This document shows, piece after piece, positions 22,220 to 33,687 of a DNA stretch of 62,000 nt. Both the position numbers and the translations under genes were made by a program. Origin of the DNA: Phoronis australis (taxonomy: Eukaryota > Phoronida > Phoronidae); NCBI GenBank assembly GCA_002633005.1, contig NMRA01000333.1:96321-158320 (forward strand), in the 5' to 3' direction. The notes beneath the pieces were generated by a model. It was not told the DNA's origin, ran no database searches, and saw only the letters and a program-made list of their open reading frames with translations. Each line of letters starts with the position of its first letter. The first letter of the stretch is position 1.

Positions 22220-25200
22220 GCAATGTTTTGTAATTTCGGAGTCGTGTTTATACAGCACATGTCACGAATTTTTGTCCGACCGGAAGTACGTCGACGACCG
22301 GTCCGAGTCGTCTAGCCGACCAGCAGCCGATCATCAAGCGTCGGCTTAGAGCCGTCAGCTGAGTCACCTCTCCGGTCGGCAATTGGGTTGGGAACTCGGT
22401 CGCCTAGATTAGACGACCAATTCGGATTATGCGTATCCTCAGTCGGTAATTACCATGTTATGGCTTAGCATCAGAAATTAGCTTTGGCCAAGCAAGGCAT
22501 CGAACTGTTTGTTGTTCGTTCTCTATAGTGACCACAGTTGATCAACTTTCTCTCGACTATTTAACATACTAAAACCGAACGAACTGCGTGATATTAGAAC
22601 AAGTAAATGTTCTTGTGGAATTATCGACCGCGTGGTAAATCAAACTCTACATGATCTCGCGGAAATATTTCGAACTCTAGCTCTGAGGTGTTTTTACGCA
22701 TAACAATCAAGAAATTTTAAATGCTACATTGAAATTGTAAGAAAATTCAAAAACAACGCTGGACGAGCTACGACCACAGGTGTTTTCAAGCCGGGAAATG
22801 TTTCATGAGTAGCTCGCAATTGTACCCATGCAGTATTTACTGCTTTTGACTACCACTTCATGACCAATTTGCATCTTCCCGTTGAAAATTGTTTTATTTT
22901 GCATAATTTGAAAATATGCCGGTGATAGAAAAAAAGGTTTATTTTGGATACAACGTCAACAACCGAATGTTCAATAGCACCGACTTTAACGTCATCAATG
23001 CATGAATACGGCGTGAGCAAAGCTAGGATTGGTTGTGGCGTCAACCACAATCCTGCAGTCCGTGTTTGAAGTCACTTTCCGAGTTCGTAAAAATCGCAAC
23101 CTTATTATTTCGAATGCAGCTTTCCGAGCCCGTAGGTGTAAATACACAATACTGGGTGTTTCGCGTGTCTTTACTCCAAGGGGTTAATACTTTGAAATTA
23201 CAATCTTCGGAGTAATGGCCTTTCAGAGTTTTAACTCATCCATCTTAAAGAAAAATCCACGCGGAAGTAATTGCGGTTTCATCGATGGCGTTAAGAATAA
23301 ATTAGTAATTCAGAAAAGAATAGCATGCCACACAGAAACGCATACAGCATTCAAATCTACGGCACAGGTTACAAAGCAAATTTAGTTTCTCATGGGGCGA
23401 TTGGTTAACAGTGTTCAATTAGTCACTGTTCTAAGAGAATCCGACTTCGAATTTCTTGATAGAAAATTTACCTCGCTTTCTACAATGTCTTATAACAGGG
23501 GTGTGAATTTCTTTTACCGTGGTTGATAATGAAGTTACCTATGTTGCTTCGGTTTTAATTTCTTTACAAGTTGCCACTCTACTTTAGGTTTTGTTTTTCG
23601 TTTACATTTTGAAGAGGTACGATATATGCATGCGGAATATGTCCAGTTTCAAAAACACGTACTGGGATGGTGAATCTGGAGGCGCAAGTCAAGGCATCAT
23701 AAAATTCAACAGTGTTTGTAATAGCTGCAAATTTGTGACTGCAAATTGTACAGTCGAAGCACACCTGACGATTAGAATTAAACGTATACAACAACGTTCA
23801 TGATAATTCCTTTATTGCAGGCACTGACGGGGATACAATGTTATTAAAGGGGACAACTATTACTGCATTGAGCCACCTACACCAGGCGTCTACCAACACT
23901 AAAACGTTAAAAATAAAACAACTGCTTGGTCAATAGTCAGATATATTGTACCCACTATTTTGAGTATAACATGCATTAACCTGGTTCTGGGAAACCTGTC
24001 CACGAAGCCCGTTACTCTGTAAAGTGTCATTGTAATGTAAGTTTCATGCAAATAAATGCAAATATTCAAGGCAAATAAATGCTTGGACACATTCAAGGCG
24101 AATAAAGGTTATCTTTAATTACATGTAATTACCATTTCAAACACCTGTTGAGTGATTATTTCTGACGAGTGTAAAAATAAAAAAATCCACTATCACGATC
24201 TAGCTGGAATCACGCACGATTAAACTAGTCAACTACGCCTTTTGTGTTGGTACACAATACTGTAGTTAAGCTGGTCGGAGCTTAGTCACACAAAGGAATC
24301 GAAACGTGAAAGTTAAGTCTACTTTCTCTGAAGGTCCACCGTTTTTCTCCATTCGAAATTTTTTGGTGATTGTATTTCGTTCCAAACACAAGTGCTTTAC
24401 GATATTTGTTGGAAGTCGTTTGCAAATAGTATTTTTAAATATCGGTTAGCCTCAGACGCGCTTTTTACAACATAATTACGTAAGCTCATCAGATGAAAAC
24501 ATGAATAAGTAAGCTTGGACCCGTTCCAACAAAACTGACTTTGCTAAGACAAATGTTAAACTTCAGTAAATGTTAAGATAAGACTTAAATTTGTTTCGAG
24601 ATCGTTTCAAGAAAAAGCTCTTAAGTTTGAGTTAAGTTTTTGACAAAAGTTTTGTCTTAATTTTGACTACCCTACCCTATGTAGAAATTTGGAAGTTAAG
24701 ACAAATCTTAGACTTAAGTAAAAAATGAACTTGGACTATGTAAACATTGGTTTGCCACTGTCAAACTGATTAACAACACGTCTGTAACCCTGCAGGCCGA
24801 TCAGGCTGCCAGGTTACTCCTTCCACAGAGCGGGTGCGTAACGAAATACAGAATCTAGGCTGTTATTAGTGAGTGCCGTAGCATTTTAGTTTGCGTTCTT
24901 TCCAAAAATCACCAGGAAAATATATGCCAGAAATATTGTGCACCGAAATTGATGTATTCAATGCAGCGTAAAAAATTGTTGTCAGATAAAAACATGTGTG
25001 TGACTCTAGTGTACACAAAAGTTCTTTTGTACTATGCATAGTTGGTTACAATTCCGATATTACAATAATCGAATACATTACGAACGTACGTAGTTACTGT
25101 TGATTTACGTAAGGCTCTGACCACACGACTCTGGAAACTTTTGAAAACACACTTATTTCTTTACGCAGATATGCTGTAGGCACTACATGCATCGACTAAA

Positions 25201-25860
25201 CTGGTTAATCGTCCTCAAACTTTTTTAAAACTCCGTAGCCTATTCACCGCAGTCTTGTCCGAAGGCGAAAATACTTTGAACGCACATTTACTGCGGTTTT
25301 GTGAACATACCGAAAAGCTAACGTCACGGTCGTACATTAAAAACGCAAAAAAGCTCCTGAATTGATCGGGACAGGGGCAATAAAACCGAACTCGATACTA
25401 TAACGATTCAAAGACCGAATGTGCAGATTACTTTCACGTCTTGTTATTTAAAACTGGGTGCGTTGTTCACAATCGCAAAATGTTCAGTTACCGGTCGCCT
25501 TCAACCTTCGAATTAGTGGTGTTTCACAACCGAGTGTATCAGTGAGACATACATTAAAACTAGGTTGATTTATTTCACCCAGTGCAGTGACCAACACGCA
25601 TCGGAACGCACGACAACCTATTACGCAAACTTCAAGAAAAACAGATCTAGCTACCGCGAACCTTTGAAGCAGCGACAGGGGAGGGTGGTGGGCTAAATGG
25701 GTGAGGGGCTCGAGATCGGGGTGTTAACGTGGTACAATTGGCTAGAATGAAGCACAAATAATATGCTCAAAGCTGAACTGAATCAAGCGAATGCATCTCG
25801 GCAACACTTCACAGTTGTACGGATCTTTATCATCTTTTTTCTTACGTGAGTTACCCCCAT
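22220..25860. other. Unassigned stretch
   Basis: About 22270-22420 is richer in GC, with repeated CGACCGG/CCGACC words. The tract 24530-24740 repeats TTAAGAC/GTCTTAA-like words in both orientations, which suggests a decayed palindromic element. The overlapping frames at 23579-23803 on both strands are undecided. No gene is supported. Confidence 0.35.
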
Positions 25861-25864
25861 TTAA

Positions 25865-26511
25865 AGAAGCCTGGAACGCAAAAACAGGCTACATTACATT
25901 ATTCAATGTAGTTATCTGCCACTGAAAAAGAATTCTTCCTGATCACCAGATACTTTTACGGTCTGTTTGTAAAGATTTCCTTTTAGTTTCAAATTTCAAA
26001 GCAAACTTATTCTGTTCGTTACTTCGTCGACTTTTCTACCACAAGGCAAAGCACGTCTCCTCATTTGGTATGGCAAAACAAAGACGTAGCATATTTCCCT
26101 TATATGAAAAATCTGACCTTTGGCCTTTGTCGCAAACAAAACAATGGCGACTTAAGCAGCAGCCAGTCCTAAAATCGATTGCTTCATTGGCTTGCCTCAT
26201 ACTGTGCTATCGACCTCAGATTCGCAATGCGATCACACATGATAATCTGCCGTTGATACCCATCTTGTCAGTCCGCTGCTTGTCGAATGACTGTGAGCGC
26301 ATGCGCCAACCAATCATAAGTGGGACGGAGATTAGGAACTCTGTGGTGACTACAGTTTTTCCTTCGCCCGTATCTTAAAAATCGCGAATTTTTGCGATTT
26401 TTTTCTTGAAACTGGGAAGGTGAATAACTCTGGAGTAGACGTTGTGAGATGGTACTTTCGTCAGGAATTGTTTACAAGATATTTTGACGAGCTTTCTTGT
26501 TCTACGCCTCT
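25865..26511 (+). mobile_element. piggyBac-type MITE, copy 2
   Basis: This is the same family and orientation as 15153-15861: it opens AGAAGCCTGGAACGC after TTAA at 25861-25864 and closes with ...CTACGCCTCT before TTAT at 26512, a one-base-decayed TTAA. Shared internal phrases include ACAAGGCAAAGCACG, AAACAAAACAATGGCGAC, AATAACTCTG-AGTAGACG and TTTCGTCAGGAATTGTTTA. The nuclear-receptor-like site of copy 1 is degraded here (TGACCTTTGGCC at 26113). Confidence 0.85.
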
Positions 26512-26765
26512 TTATTGTAAATGGAATTCCCTCCTTTTTGCGAAAATTGTCACTTTCATCTCACGAGATGTCGTGTCAGAGAAGGACTTATTTTAACCTG
26601 AGCGCGTAGGTTCTCACGCAATTGGTAAATTTCGCGTTAAATTTATGAAATGGACATCACACATACCTGCACAAATTCGAGTATAATGACACATAGTGTC
26701 TACGTGGTTGGTGATTTATTAAATATTAATTATGAATTGAGCCAGTCGGTGCCAGGCCATTCTCC

Positions 26766-26773
26766 TATAAAAA
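26766..26773 (+). promoter_or_regulatory. TATA box of the cysteine-rich secreted gene
   Basis: TATAAAAA lies 44 bases before the ATG at 26817, which would put transcription start near 26796 and leave a leader of about 20 bases. The fit with the signal-peptide exon immediately downstream supports it. Confidence 0.6.
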
Positions 26774-26816
26774 CCCTGGTTGAATTGAGCGTTAGCGAAT
26801 ACCTCACAAATCAGTG

Positions 26817-26886
26817 ATGTCTTTAACTGCAGTCTTACTGTTGTTCAGTACCGTGGTCGGTTTATCGTCCGCTGAACCTGCCTCGT
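26817..26886 (+). CDS. Cysteine-rich secreted protein, exon 1 (signal peptide)
   Basis: Residues 1-23 plus one base. MSLTAVLLLFSTVVGLSSA is a strong signal peptide with a likely cleavage after A19. The donor TCGT|GTAAGT is near-perfect and in phase 1. Joined to exon 2 (33469-33687) the split codon becomes TGC (Cys24), and the frame continues through exon 3 (35226-35440) to give 167 residues. The 6.6 kb first intron contains a DNA transposon and a complete gypsy element, so the gene is easily missed. The protein is probably extracellular. Confidence 0.7.
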
Positions 26887-27203
26887 GTAAGTATTACGAT
26901 TTTTTTTAGAGTAACCAAAGCCATGAAATATTTGCAAAGATAGATTGCGCGCTTTCCCTTTGAAAAAGCAATGGGATCGTAATGCCAGACGGGACAGTTT
27001 AGGTGACTCGTTCATACTTCATCAATCATTATGCTACCCCGGTGTAACCAGTGACCATGAAAACTGAACAACCATGTACTATAGACTGACACAACCGTAA
27101 CTGAATCTGAAAGCATTGGGATTGGTTATTAAATTTTTTCATTGACCTTTGGCTGAAGATAAGTCTACTGGTGGTGTAGCGTGTTTCCCAAAAGCAGGCT
27201 AAG

Positions 27204-28530
27204 CAGGCCCGTAGCCAGGGGGTTCGATCGAACTCCCCCCCCCCCCCAAAAAAAGGTCCAGTCCCGGCCTATCCGTTAAAGATGGGATATAGATGGACAA
27301 CAACAACAACAACATTCAGTTCGGAAATGAGGACATTCGAAGTAGTGAACTTTCGAAGGTAGCGAACCTTCGGTGTAACTTCGGAGTAGTGTACTTTCGG
27401 AGTAGTGAACCTTCAGAATTATGACATGTAACCTTGGAAATCTTTTCCATCAAGCTTGCTGAATGAGAAAATAATTGTGTTTGTGTCCATTTCGTAAGTA
27501 TTTAAAGGGTGATCAAAAGTTGAATAGTTCTTAAAACTTTGATTACATTGTTGACAGATGAGCTTAGTTCTAATCACTGCAAATCGTGAATCTTGTATCT
27601 AACCAACGACTCATTCAGTCTTAAGCACGCCAACATCGGGTCAGGACATCGGCGACCAATAGCGGCATTTTTAAAATTTAGAAGACTGAATGGGACTCTG
27701 CAACTTCGTGAAGATTGGCAGGGACAGGGTAGCCTAGTAACTACATTTAGTTTTGACCCGGCCATGCGCGTGGTTCTGATTGGTGAGTTTGAGGCGCAGC
27801 GGCCCTAAACTAGCTCAGCCACGCTGTGAAATGATGCGACCTTGAATGTACCGTGCTTGATAACGCACCAATATTCCTACTTCATGTAATTCTTTTAAAA
27901 ATTCAAGTACGAACTCATTTTTTGTATTCGAAAGACACGCGGGCAATTTTGCATGCGCATGAGACCCGGGGGTTGTTTGAGAATAGGTACACCACCTAGT
28001 GCATCCAATAACTAAATTGCCGTTTAGTTTTGCAGGTAACAGTATATCCGATTCACCCAAGGCGGAAATTTTAGATCTTTTTGGAGTAATGAACCTTTGG
28101 AGTAGTGGGCTGTTCCCATATCCAGCGATGTAAGCAAAATACAATCAGATCAAAATATTTAAGTCGATCATTCTCCGGTTAAATATTTCCGTCCGAGTAT
28201 GTAATGCGGTGTAATCACTCATTTAAGGACAGTCGGTTTGAAAGTTTGGTGGGGGGTAACGCGGGAACGCTCTCATTCTGGACCACATTACATCCGAATT
28301 TGGGTCCCGTTCTTTGTGAGCAACCGTCAGGGCATCCTCATTTCTGGTATTACGAATTCCGTCTGATCTTGGGAAAATAGAGCTGAGAGTCGTCTGTATA
28401 CAGATCCCCCCCAGTTGAGCTGCGTCAAGGGCCTTACCAAAAACTCTACAATGTCGACGTTGGCAAAATATCAAAGGTCCACCGTACTAGAAATTCAAAC
28501 CACCCCCGCGCAATGCTGGCTACGGGCCTG
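27204..28530 (+). mobile_element. DNA transposon with 15-bp perfect terminal inverted repeats
   Basis: The left end CAGGCCCGTAGCCAG and the right end CTGGCTACGGGCCTG are exact inverted repeats. The left end is followed by a C run and a phrase (GGTCCAG-CCCGGCCTATC-GTTAAAGATGGGATA, then GGACAACAACAACA) that recurs at 49833-49945. CAGGNCCGTAGCC-type ends are typical of hAT-like non-autonomous elements, but I see no clear 8-bp target duplication, so the superfamily is not certain. An interior frame at 27593-27808 (GHRRPIAAFLKFRR) resembles a LINE ORF1 fragment and may be nested material. It lies in intron 1 of the cysteine-rich gene. Confidence 0.7.
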
Positions 28531-28591
28531 TTAAGTCTTAGCCATGGAAAATCTGTCTACAATTCGAAGCCAAGACATAGAAAGACGTACC

Positions 28592-28736
28592 TGTAATGAT
28601 AAGCCGTAGTGTAAGTCTAAACTATAAGTATATCAAGGCAAATCAACCTTTCAAACATAAGGGTGTCCCAGTGCGATGAGCCTATTAAGTAAAGTGTACC
28701 GCAGCAATAGAGACATTGCTGGGCTATCATATTACA
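28592..28736 (-). repeat. 3' LTR of the gypsy element
   Basis: Homologous to 32733-32882, with differences that include a short indel near 28620. It carries TG...CA termini and the phrase AAAGTGTACCGCAGCAATAG shared exactly with the other LTR. The divergence between the LTRs shows an insertion that is not recent. Confidence 0.9.
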
Positions 28737-29236
28737 TGTTCCTCCAAAGGAAAGGTTTACGCAAGTCACTTTAAAATCAAGAGTCCTCGTTACAAAATGA
28801 ACTTATGTCTTACTAGTAACTGGTAACTATACTAAGTCATATGAACGAGAAAACACGTGGGCACTAAAGTCCTTGTCTATCCAGTAACATAGTCCTGTAG
28901 CTTCAGAAGAGGTCCAGTTTCACGGGACAAACGTCTCGGACCATGTTCCTCTATGGTAGTAGGGGGTTGCACTGGGTTGTCGTCGCCACACTGTTTCAGC
29001 ATGGATCGGTTCCGGGGAAGTTGGGAACCATCAGGAGTCTGGATCAGGTATGATCTCAGCTCATTGCTTGCACTAGTAACGGTGGTGGGAGCTCAGGTGC
29101 CTGTGTTTGGTTGGTATGTTGCAACAAGCTAGCTCTTCTGCAAAGGGTCCAAATCTTGCGTTCGTGCCTTGGAATCATAATAGGCCTTCTGGTGTTGTTG
29201 TCTTTCTTGGAAACGCTCCAGGTGTTACAATTCACT

Positions 29237-29906
29237 TCACCCTCGCTGCAGACGACCGGCGGAAGGTAGTAGCCTTCGATAATGTCGTGAGTTCAGTAAG
29301 ACGGCAGGAGACGGAATTGTGTGGTCGACTGGTGTTGTTCGATACGACAGTACTGCAAGATATGGATCACGACCATCACTATAGGCCTTGACTGGAAGGT
29401 GCTTGACGGCTTGGACCATTCCCTCGGCGAATCCGTTGCTCTGTAGGTATAATGGGGAACTTGTGGTATGTATGATACCTCATTGGTGACAGAAAGATGC
29501 AAATTCCTGGAAGCTATACAGTGGTCCGTTGTCGGAATTCAGTTGCTCTAGTATTCCATTCTCTGTGAAGACCGATTTCAGGTGGTGGATGAAAGCTAGT
29601 GATGTAGTTGATGACAGCTAACGTATAAATGGAGAAATAATAATAAATGAAGCTGTTTGCTACAATAAGATACTGCTGTCCCTTGAAGTCAAATACGTCA
29701 GTGGAAACTCTTTCCCATGAATAACGTGGTATGTTGTACGGATTCAGGGGTTCCTTTTGTTGCTTGGCTGAGTGCATAAGGTAAGTTCCACAAGTCGCAG
29801 TTAAACTCTTGATATCCTTCGTGATATCAGGCCAGAATACGGAATCCTCTGTCATAAGAATGCAATTCTCTGATCCTAGGTGACCTTGGTGGATGAGGTT
29901 GAGCAT
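29237..29906 (-). pseudogene. gypsy integrase remnant
   Basis: Reading down the minus strand: HQGHLGSEN (the two zinc-binding histidines, though the CxxC half is reduced to one Cys), a catalytic-core start STDVFDF, then NSDNGPLYSFQEF with the second Asp, and SSPLYLQSNGFAEGMVQAVK with the catalytic Glu region. So the D,D,E positions can all be traced, but a stop between the second Asp and the Glu and other lesions interrupt the frame. Confidence 0.8.
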
Positions 29907-30175
29907 TTGCTGCCGTAGTTGGTTAGGAAATGATGAGTCTGTGGCCTTTCATGAGTAATCCATTCTCACAGCTGATGTTTTCACGATAGTTCCAAAACTT
30001 TTTGAGATCAGCTGGGCATTGACTGATCAAATCTGGCCACCCGAAGTGGAAAACATCCTTCATGTGGGACAGTTGTTCGTCAGCGTCCGTGTACTCTCTG
30101 ATTTTGCGCAACTTGACTGTAATTGCACGAACATTGTGAGTTATGGTATCAATTGTGACTTGGGATGATGCCTCT

Positions 30176-30481
30176 TCAAAGTGACAATGCATCGGCCATG
30201 ACGTTTGCCTTTCCGCGTATGTAACGAATCTCATCATCATACTTCGACATCCTCAGTAACAGTCGTTGCAGTCTAGGAGAGGCTTTTTGAATTGGCTTCT
30301 TCCAAATACTTTCCAATGATTTGTGGTCGGTTTCCAAAATAACATGTTTTCCATAAACGCAATGGTGGAACTTCTCTAGCGACCAACAAGTAGCAAGCAG
30401 TTCCCGCTCAATGTTACTATAGTTCTGCTCAGTATCGGTGAGCGATCTACTTGCATAACATACGGGCTTGTCCTCTTGCAT
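30176..30481 (-). pseudogene. gypsy RNase H remnant
   Basis: The frame contains ERELLATCWSLEKFHHCVYG, TDHKSLESIWKKP and the RLLLRMSKYD-IRYIRGKANVMADALS run, which is the RNase H domain that follows RT in Ty3/gypsy pol. The stretch YASRSLTDTEQNYSNIERE corresponds to the usual YAS-(K/R)-LT-ETE-NYSTTE-E motif. It is one of the better preserved parts of this element. Confidence 0.85.
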
Positions 30482-30514
30482 AAGGCAGCAACCAAGACCT
30501 TTTAAGCTGGCAAC

Positions 30515-31450
30515 TCATTGTATGAGGTTGCTTTTCTTTGGATCATAGTATGTCAAAACCGGTGCATTGGTCAGCAGTTTCTTGACTTCATGAAACGCTA
30601 AGTCATGCTCACACTGCCAGAGAAAGGGGACATCTGACTTCGTTAGTTGATGTAATGACTCAGATGTTTTGACAATTATGGGCGAGAACCCATTTAAGTA
30701 GTTTGCCATACCTATAAACGAACGCAGGTCAGTGATGTTCTTTGGTGGTTCCATTTTCACAATGGCCATCTACTTTGGAAACATCTGCCTTGATGCCGTC
30801 TGGCATCCACTTCAAGCTGAAGAAAGAGGCTTCTTGTGCTTTGAACTGAAATTTCTCAGGGTTCAGCTTGACGTTCCGTTAACGGGCTCTGTCAAGAAAT
30901 TCTGGGACTGTCCCTGTCAACAACACCGGTAACTCCCATTAGGTCCCCAAAGGTAGCGTCCATATGCTCTTGACAAAGCCAAATGGTAGTCTCAGTCAGG
31001 AGTACTTCCCCCATGGTGTTGAAAAGATGCACAATCGGGTACTATCGGCGTCCAGTGAGATTTGCCAATAACCACTGCATGCGCCAATGATGCTGAAGAA
31101 TTTCGATCCGATGACAATAGGTAATACGTCGTCCAAGGTCTTCGTGTAGTGTTGATTGCGTAACACCGCCCAATTTAGGTCACGGGGATCCAAGCACACT
31201 CAAATTGAGCCGTTCTTTTTCTCCTTGATGACAACTGAGTTAATCTATGGTGTGTATTCGTTCTCAGCTTTGCGAATGATTCCTCCGCTTTCCAAGCGAT
31301 CTAGTTCTTGTTTGAACTTTTCTTGCATGTGCACTGATATTCTTCGTGGGGGTGCTGAACAGGCGGTGTGTTTGGGTCGATCTTGATGTGGTGTTGTGCC
31401 CCTAGGAATCTGCCAATACCGGTGAATACGTCTTTGTACCGTGTGAGTAC
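30515..31450 (-). pseudogene. gypsy reverse transcriptase remnant
   Basis: Pieces in order: CLDPRDLN, SGYWQISLDADSTRLCIF and STPWGKY (31199-30996), then a decayed stretch, then NVKLNPEKF and the thumb/connection segment ITDLRSFIGMANYLNGFSP (30769-30515). I could not find an intact YxDD active-site motif; the place where it should lie (about 30900-30950) is shifted and deleted. Confidence 0.8.
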
Positions 31451-31454
31451 CTCT

Positions 31455-32093
31455 TCACTCGTTAAGGGTTTCTGACTTGTAGTGATTGGAAACTGCAGTT
31501 TTATCAAACCCAACTGCTGACTCGTCACATTGCCTATTATGACTGGAAAAACTGCGTAGCGACGACACTTCAAAGTCAACCTCCGTTGCGCGGTGGGAAT
31601 CGGGAGTTTGCACACGAACTCTAGTGCTGCCAAGGTTCTCAATTTTACTACCACCGTACGGTTCCATCGTGTATTTGGTGGGTCCTTTCTTCTCCCAGAC
31701 ATCCATTGGGATCACATTTGCTTTGGCTTCAGAGTCAATTTTGCACATAACAGTGTGTGACGTGTTATTGACTCCTAACTTCAACTCAAGTAGGGTTCTG
31801 TCCCTGTTAGATACTACAGCTAAGTTGGACCCAGGTGCTCGTTGGGTTGCCGGAGTAGCACGTATTGGTCCCAGAAACAGCCCGTCAGCTGGCGGTCTAG
31901 TGTTCACTGAGGCATCTGCTGCGTTTACACCGTACATCTGCTTATGTCGATGGGAACGTGCTTTTGTGAAGTGTCCTGCTTCCTTGCAGGTGTGGCATCT
32001 ACCATTTCTTGCTGGACACCTATGTCGGGGGTGATGTACGCCAGTACAGAAGGGGCAACGTTCATAATTGGCGTGAGCATGAGGAGATGTCAC
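31455..32093 (-). pseudogene. gypsy gag zinc knuckles and protease remnant
   Basis: CPFCTGVHHPRHRC is one CCHC knuckle and CHTCKEAGHF starts a second whose last Cys is lost. Downstream, MCKIDSEAKANVIP is in the position of the aspartic protease active site, but the usual D-(S/T)-G-A is altered to D-S-E-A. The frame then overlaps the start of the pol linker (YKDVFTGIG). Loss of the catalytic Gly suggests the protease is dead. Confidence 0.8.
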
Positions 32094-32473
32094 TGGGGGA
32101 GGCCTTTGATGCTTGGGTCGCCATAAGTCTGCTACGGCTTGCTGTGAATAGCATTGACAGTCGGCGCCAGCTGCATACTTTGTAACTGAAGTTCAGCAGA
32201 CTCGTCGGCTTTAGCTAATTCACGAGCTCTCGCAAAAGTTAACGCATTGCTTTCTTTGAAACACTCTTTGCGTACCCTGTCGGATTGCAAGCCAGAAACT
32301 AGATGGTCCCACAGAAAGCGGCCATGTGCATCAGGGGGGTCAACAGCATCGGTGACCAGGGTTCCAAGTCTTGCAATAAATTCCTCTGGAGTCTAGTTCT
32401 CTTGTATGGCATGGAGAAGAACCCATGCAGCCATCAGTTGGTGGTAGCAGGGCTCTACATGTTTTTCTAAATT

Positions 32474-32722
32474 TTACGAATAGTTGTCCAGCACATTAGC
32501 AGCATCAGATGTAAGTCCCCAACTGTTAAATATTTCGAGACCTCTGCTGCCCGCCCATAACAATAAGTACTTACACTTAACTGCTTCCTCAATCTTGATT
32601 CTTGGCCATGTGGGACCAGTGAAAAGCAATTTACATTGCTGTTTCCACATTTTGTATCTAGCGTAAGTGCTATTGTCCATGGACCAGTCCATTGAAGGGC
32701 CCTTATCTAGATAAGCCGCCAT
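32474..32722 (-). pseudogene. gypsy gag N-terminal region
   Basis: The ATG at 32722 starts MAAYLDKGPSMDWS and leads into MWKQQCKLLFTGP and ...LLLWAGSRGLEIFNSW, the capsid-like pattern of Ty3/gypsy gag. The start codon lies only about 10 bases inside the 5' LTR, so it overlaps the primer-binding site. Confidence 0.7.
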
Positions 32723-32732
32723 CCTGACACCA
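32715..32732 (-). promoter_or_regulatory. Primer-binding site, tRNA-Leu type
   Basis: Reading the minus strand from the LTR edge gives TGGTGTCAGGATGGCGG. The first 11 bases match the complement of an animal tRNA-Leu 3' end (TCCTGACACCA). The match ends where the gag ATG begins. Confidence 0.6.
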
Positions 32733-32882
32733 TGTAATGATAAGCAGCAGTTTAAGTCTAAACTATATATTAAGTATATCAAGGAAAATTAACCTTTCAA
32801 ACATGAGGATGTCCCAGTACAGTGAAGCTGTTAAGTAAAGTGTACCGCAGCAATAGAGACATTGCTGGGCTATCATGTTACA
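32733..32882 (-). repeat. 5' LTR of the gypsy element
   Basis: This is the promoter-bearing LTR for the minus-strand element. It shares TG...CA ends and several exact blocks with 28592-28736. Confidence 0.9.
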
Positions 32883-33468
32883 ATACCCTGCTCTGGAGCA
32901 GACAAACCTCAACTTTTGGCTCTATATACTAGACTCTTAGAGAGACAGGCCACCATGAACGTCGTCCACAAGCGTATTTGCCCTGAGCAATGTCTTTGCT
33001 TTCGTCTGAGCTGAAATGGGTTACTCGTCTGGAATTTACCTGGCGTTACGTCAAGCTGTATTGGCGATTGAAACTAACCGCACAGGCAGGGCTCGGTCTG
33101 AAGCATCAACGACTACTTAGCGCTATAAAAGTGGTCTCATGTGACAGGTGACTTGTGGTCTCGCGATTAACTTACTGTTCGTGATTGCTAGAGACTATGC
33201 TCGGCGAATAAAGTGACAGTCAGTGAAAAACCAGCTTGTAGAGCCTCGGTTTCGAGCAATGGTGAACTTTCAGTTATTTCCAAGCCAAGCAGTCACATCT
33301 ATTTTGACTAAGAAACTTGAGACCTGTTTCATAACGTAAGTTGCCAAAATCAAATGTTGTTTTTGTGAGGCTAAAAAAAGCGTTTATGAACCCGTAAGAA
33401 TTTGCTTCTTGGTGCGTTGCTGATTCGTGTTTATTAAGTCTTTTATCACAGAGGGAGTATCTTTTCAG

Positions 33469-33687
33469 GCTGTTATTTCCCTGGACAATACGTTTACGAC
33501 ACAGAAAGCAAATGCATCCACTACTGGTGCGATCCCGTCGGCAAAGGAAGTAATAACTTTCGCTACATTAAAAAGCACTGTCCAGATGGTTATATTGCCC
33601 ACGATGAAACAGCACCTTGCGCCTTCATTGGTGGCTTCCACTCCCTCTGCAAGAGGAATAAACCTATTCCCAAAGAGACTTGCAATG
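33469..33687 (+). CDS. Cysteine-rich secreted protein, exon 2
   Basis: Residues 24 (completed) to 96 plus one base, between acceptor CTTTTCAG and donor AATG|GTAAAT, phase 1 to phase 1. It encodes CCYFPGQYVYDTESKCIHYW, then CDPVG..., KKHCPDGYIAHDETAPC and HSLCKRNKPIPKETC. The eight cysteines follow the spacing CC-x13-C-x4-C-x16-C-x12-C-x9-C-x10-C. CPDGY after a run of aromatic residues resembles peritrophin-type chitin-binding modules (CBM14), but the spacing is not a clean match. A symmetrical 1-1 exon is typical of shuffled extracellular modules. Confidence 0.7.

Larger units (their letters stand above)
28592..32882 (-). mobile_element. Ty3/gypsy LTR retrotransposon, full length but inactivated
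   Basis: Two similar LTRs (28592-28736 and 32733-32882) bracket gag, protease, RT, RNase H and integrase remains on the minus strand. The LTRs start TGTAATGATAAGC and end TATCATRTTACA and are very short (about 145-150 bp). Flanks GTACC (left) and ATACC (right) look like a 5-bp target duplication with one change. Frameshifts and stops split every domain. It sits in intron 1 of the cysteine-rich gene, antisense to it. The short LTRs and domain order recall the Mag/SURL-type branch, but the clade is an inference. Confidence 0.9.

Noticed and set aside
31624-32034. Plus-strand frame of 136 codons over the gypsy element
   Set aside because: It is the antisense shadow of the gag/protease region, which has clear zinc-knuckle motifs on the minus strand.
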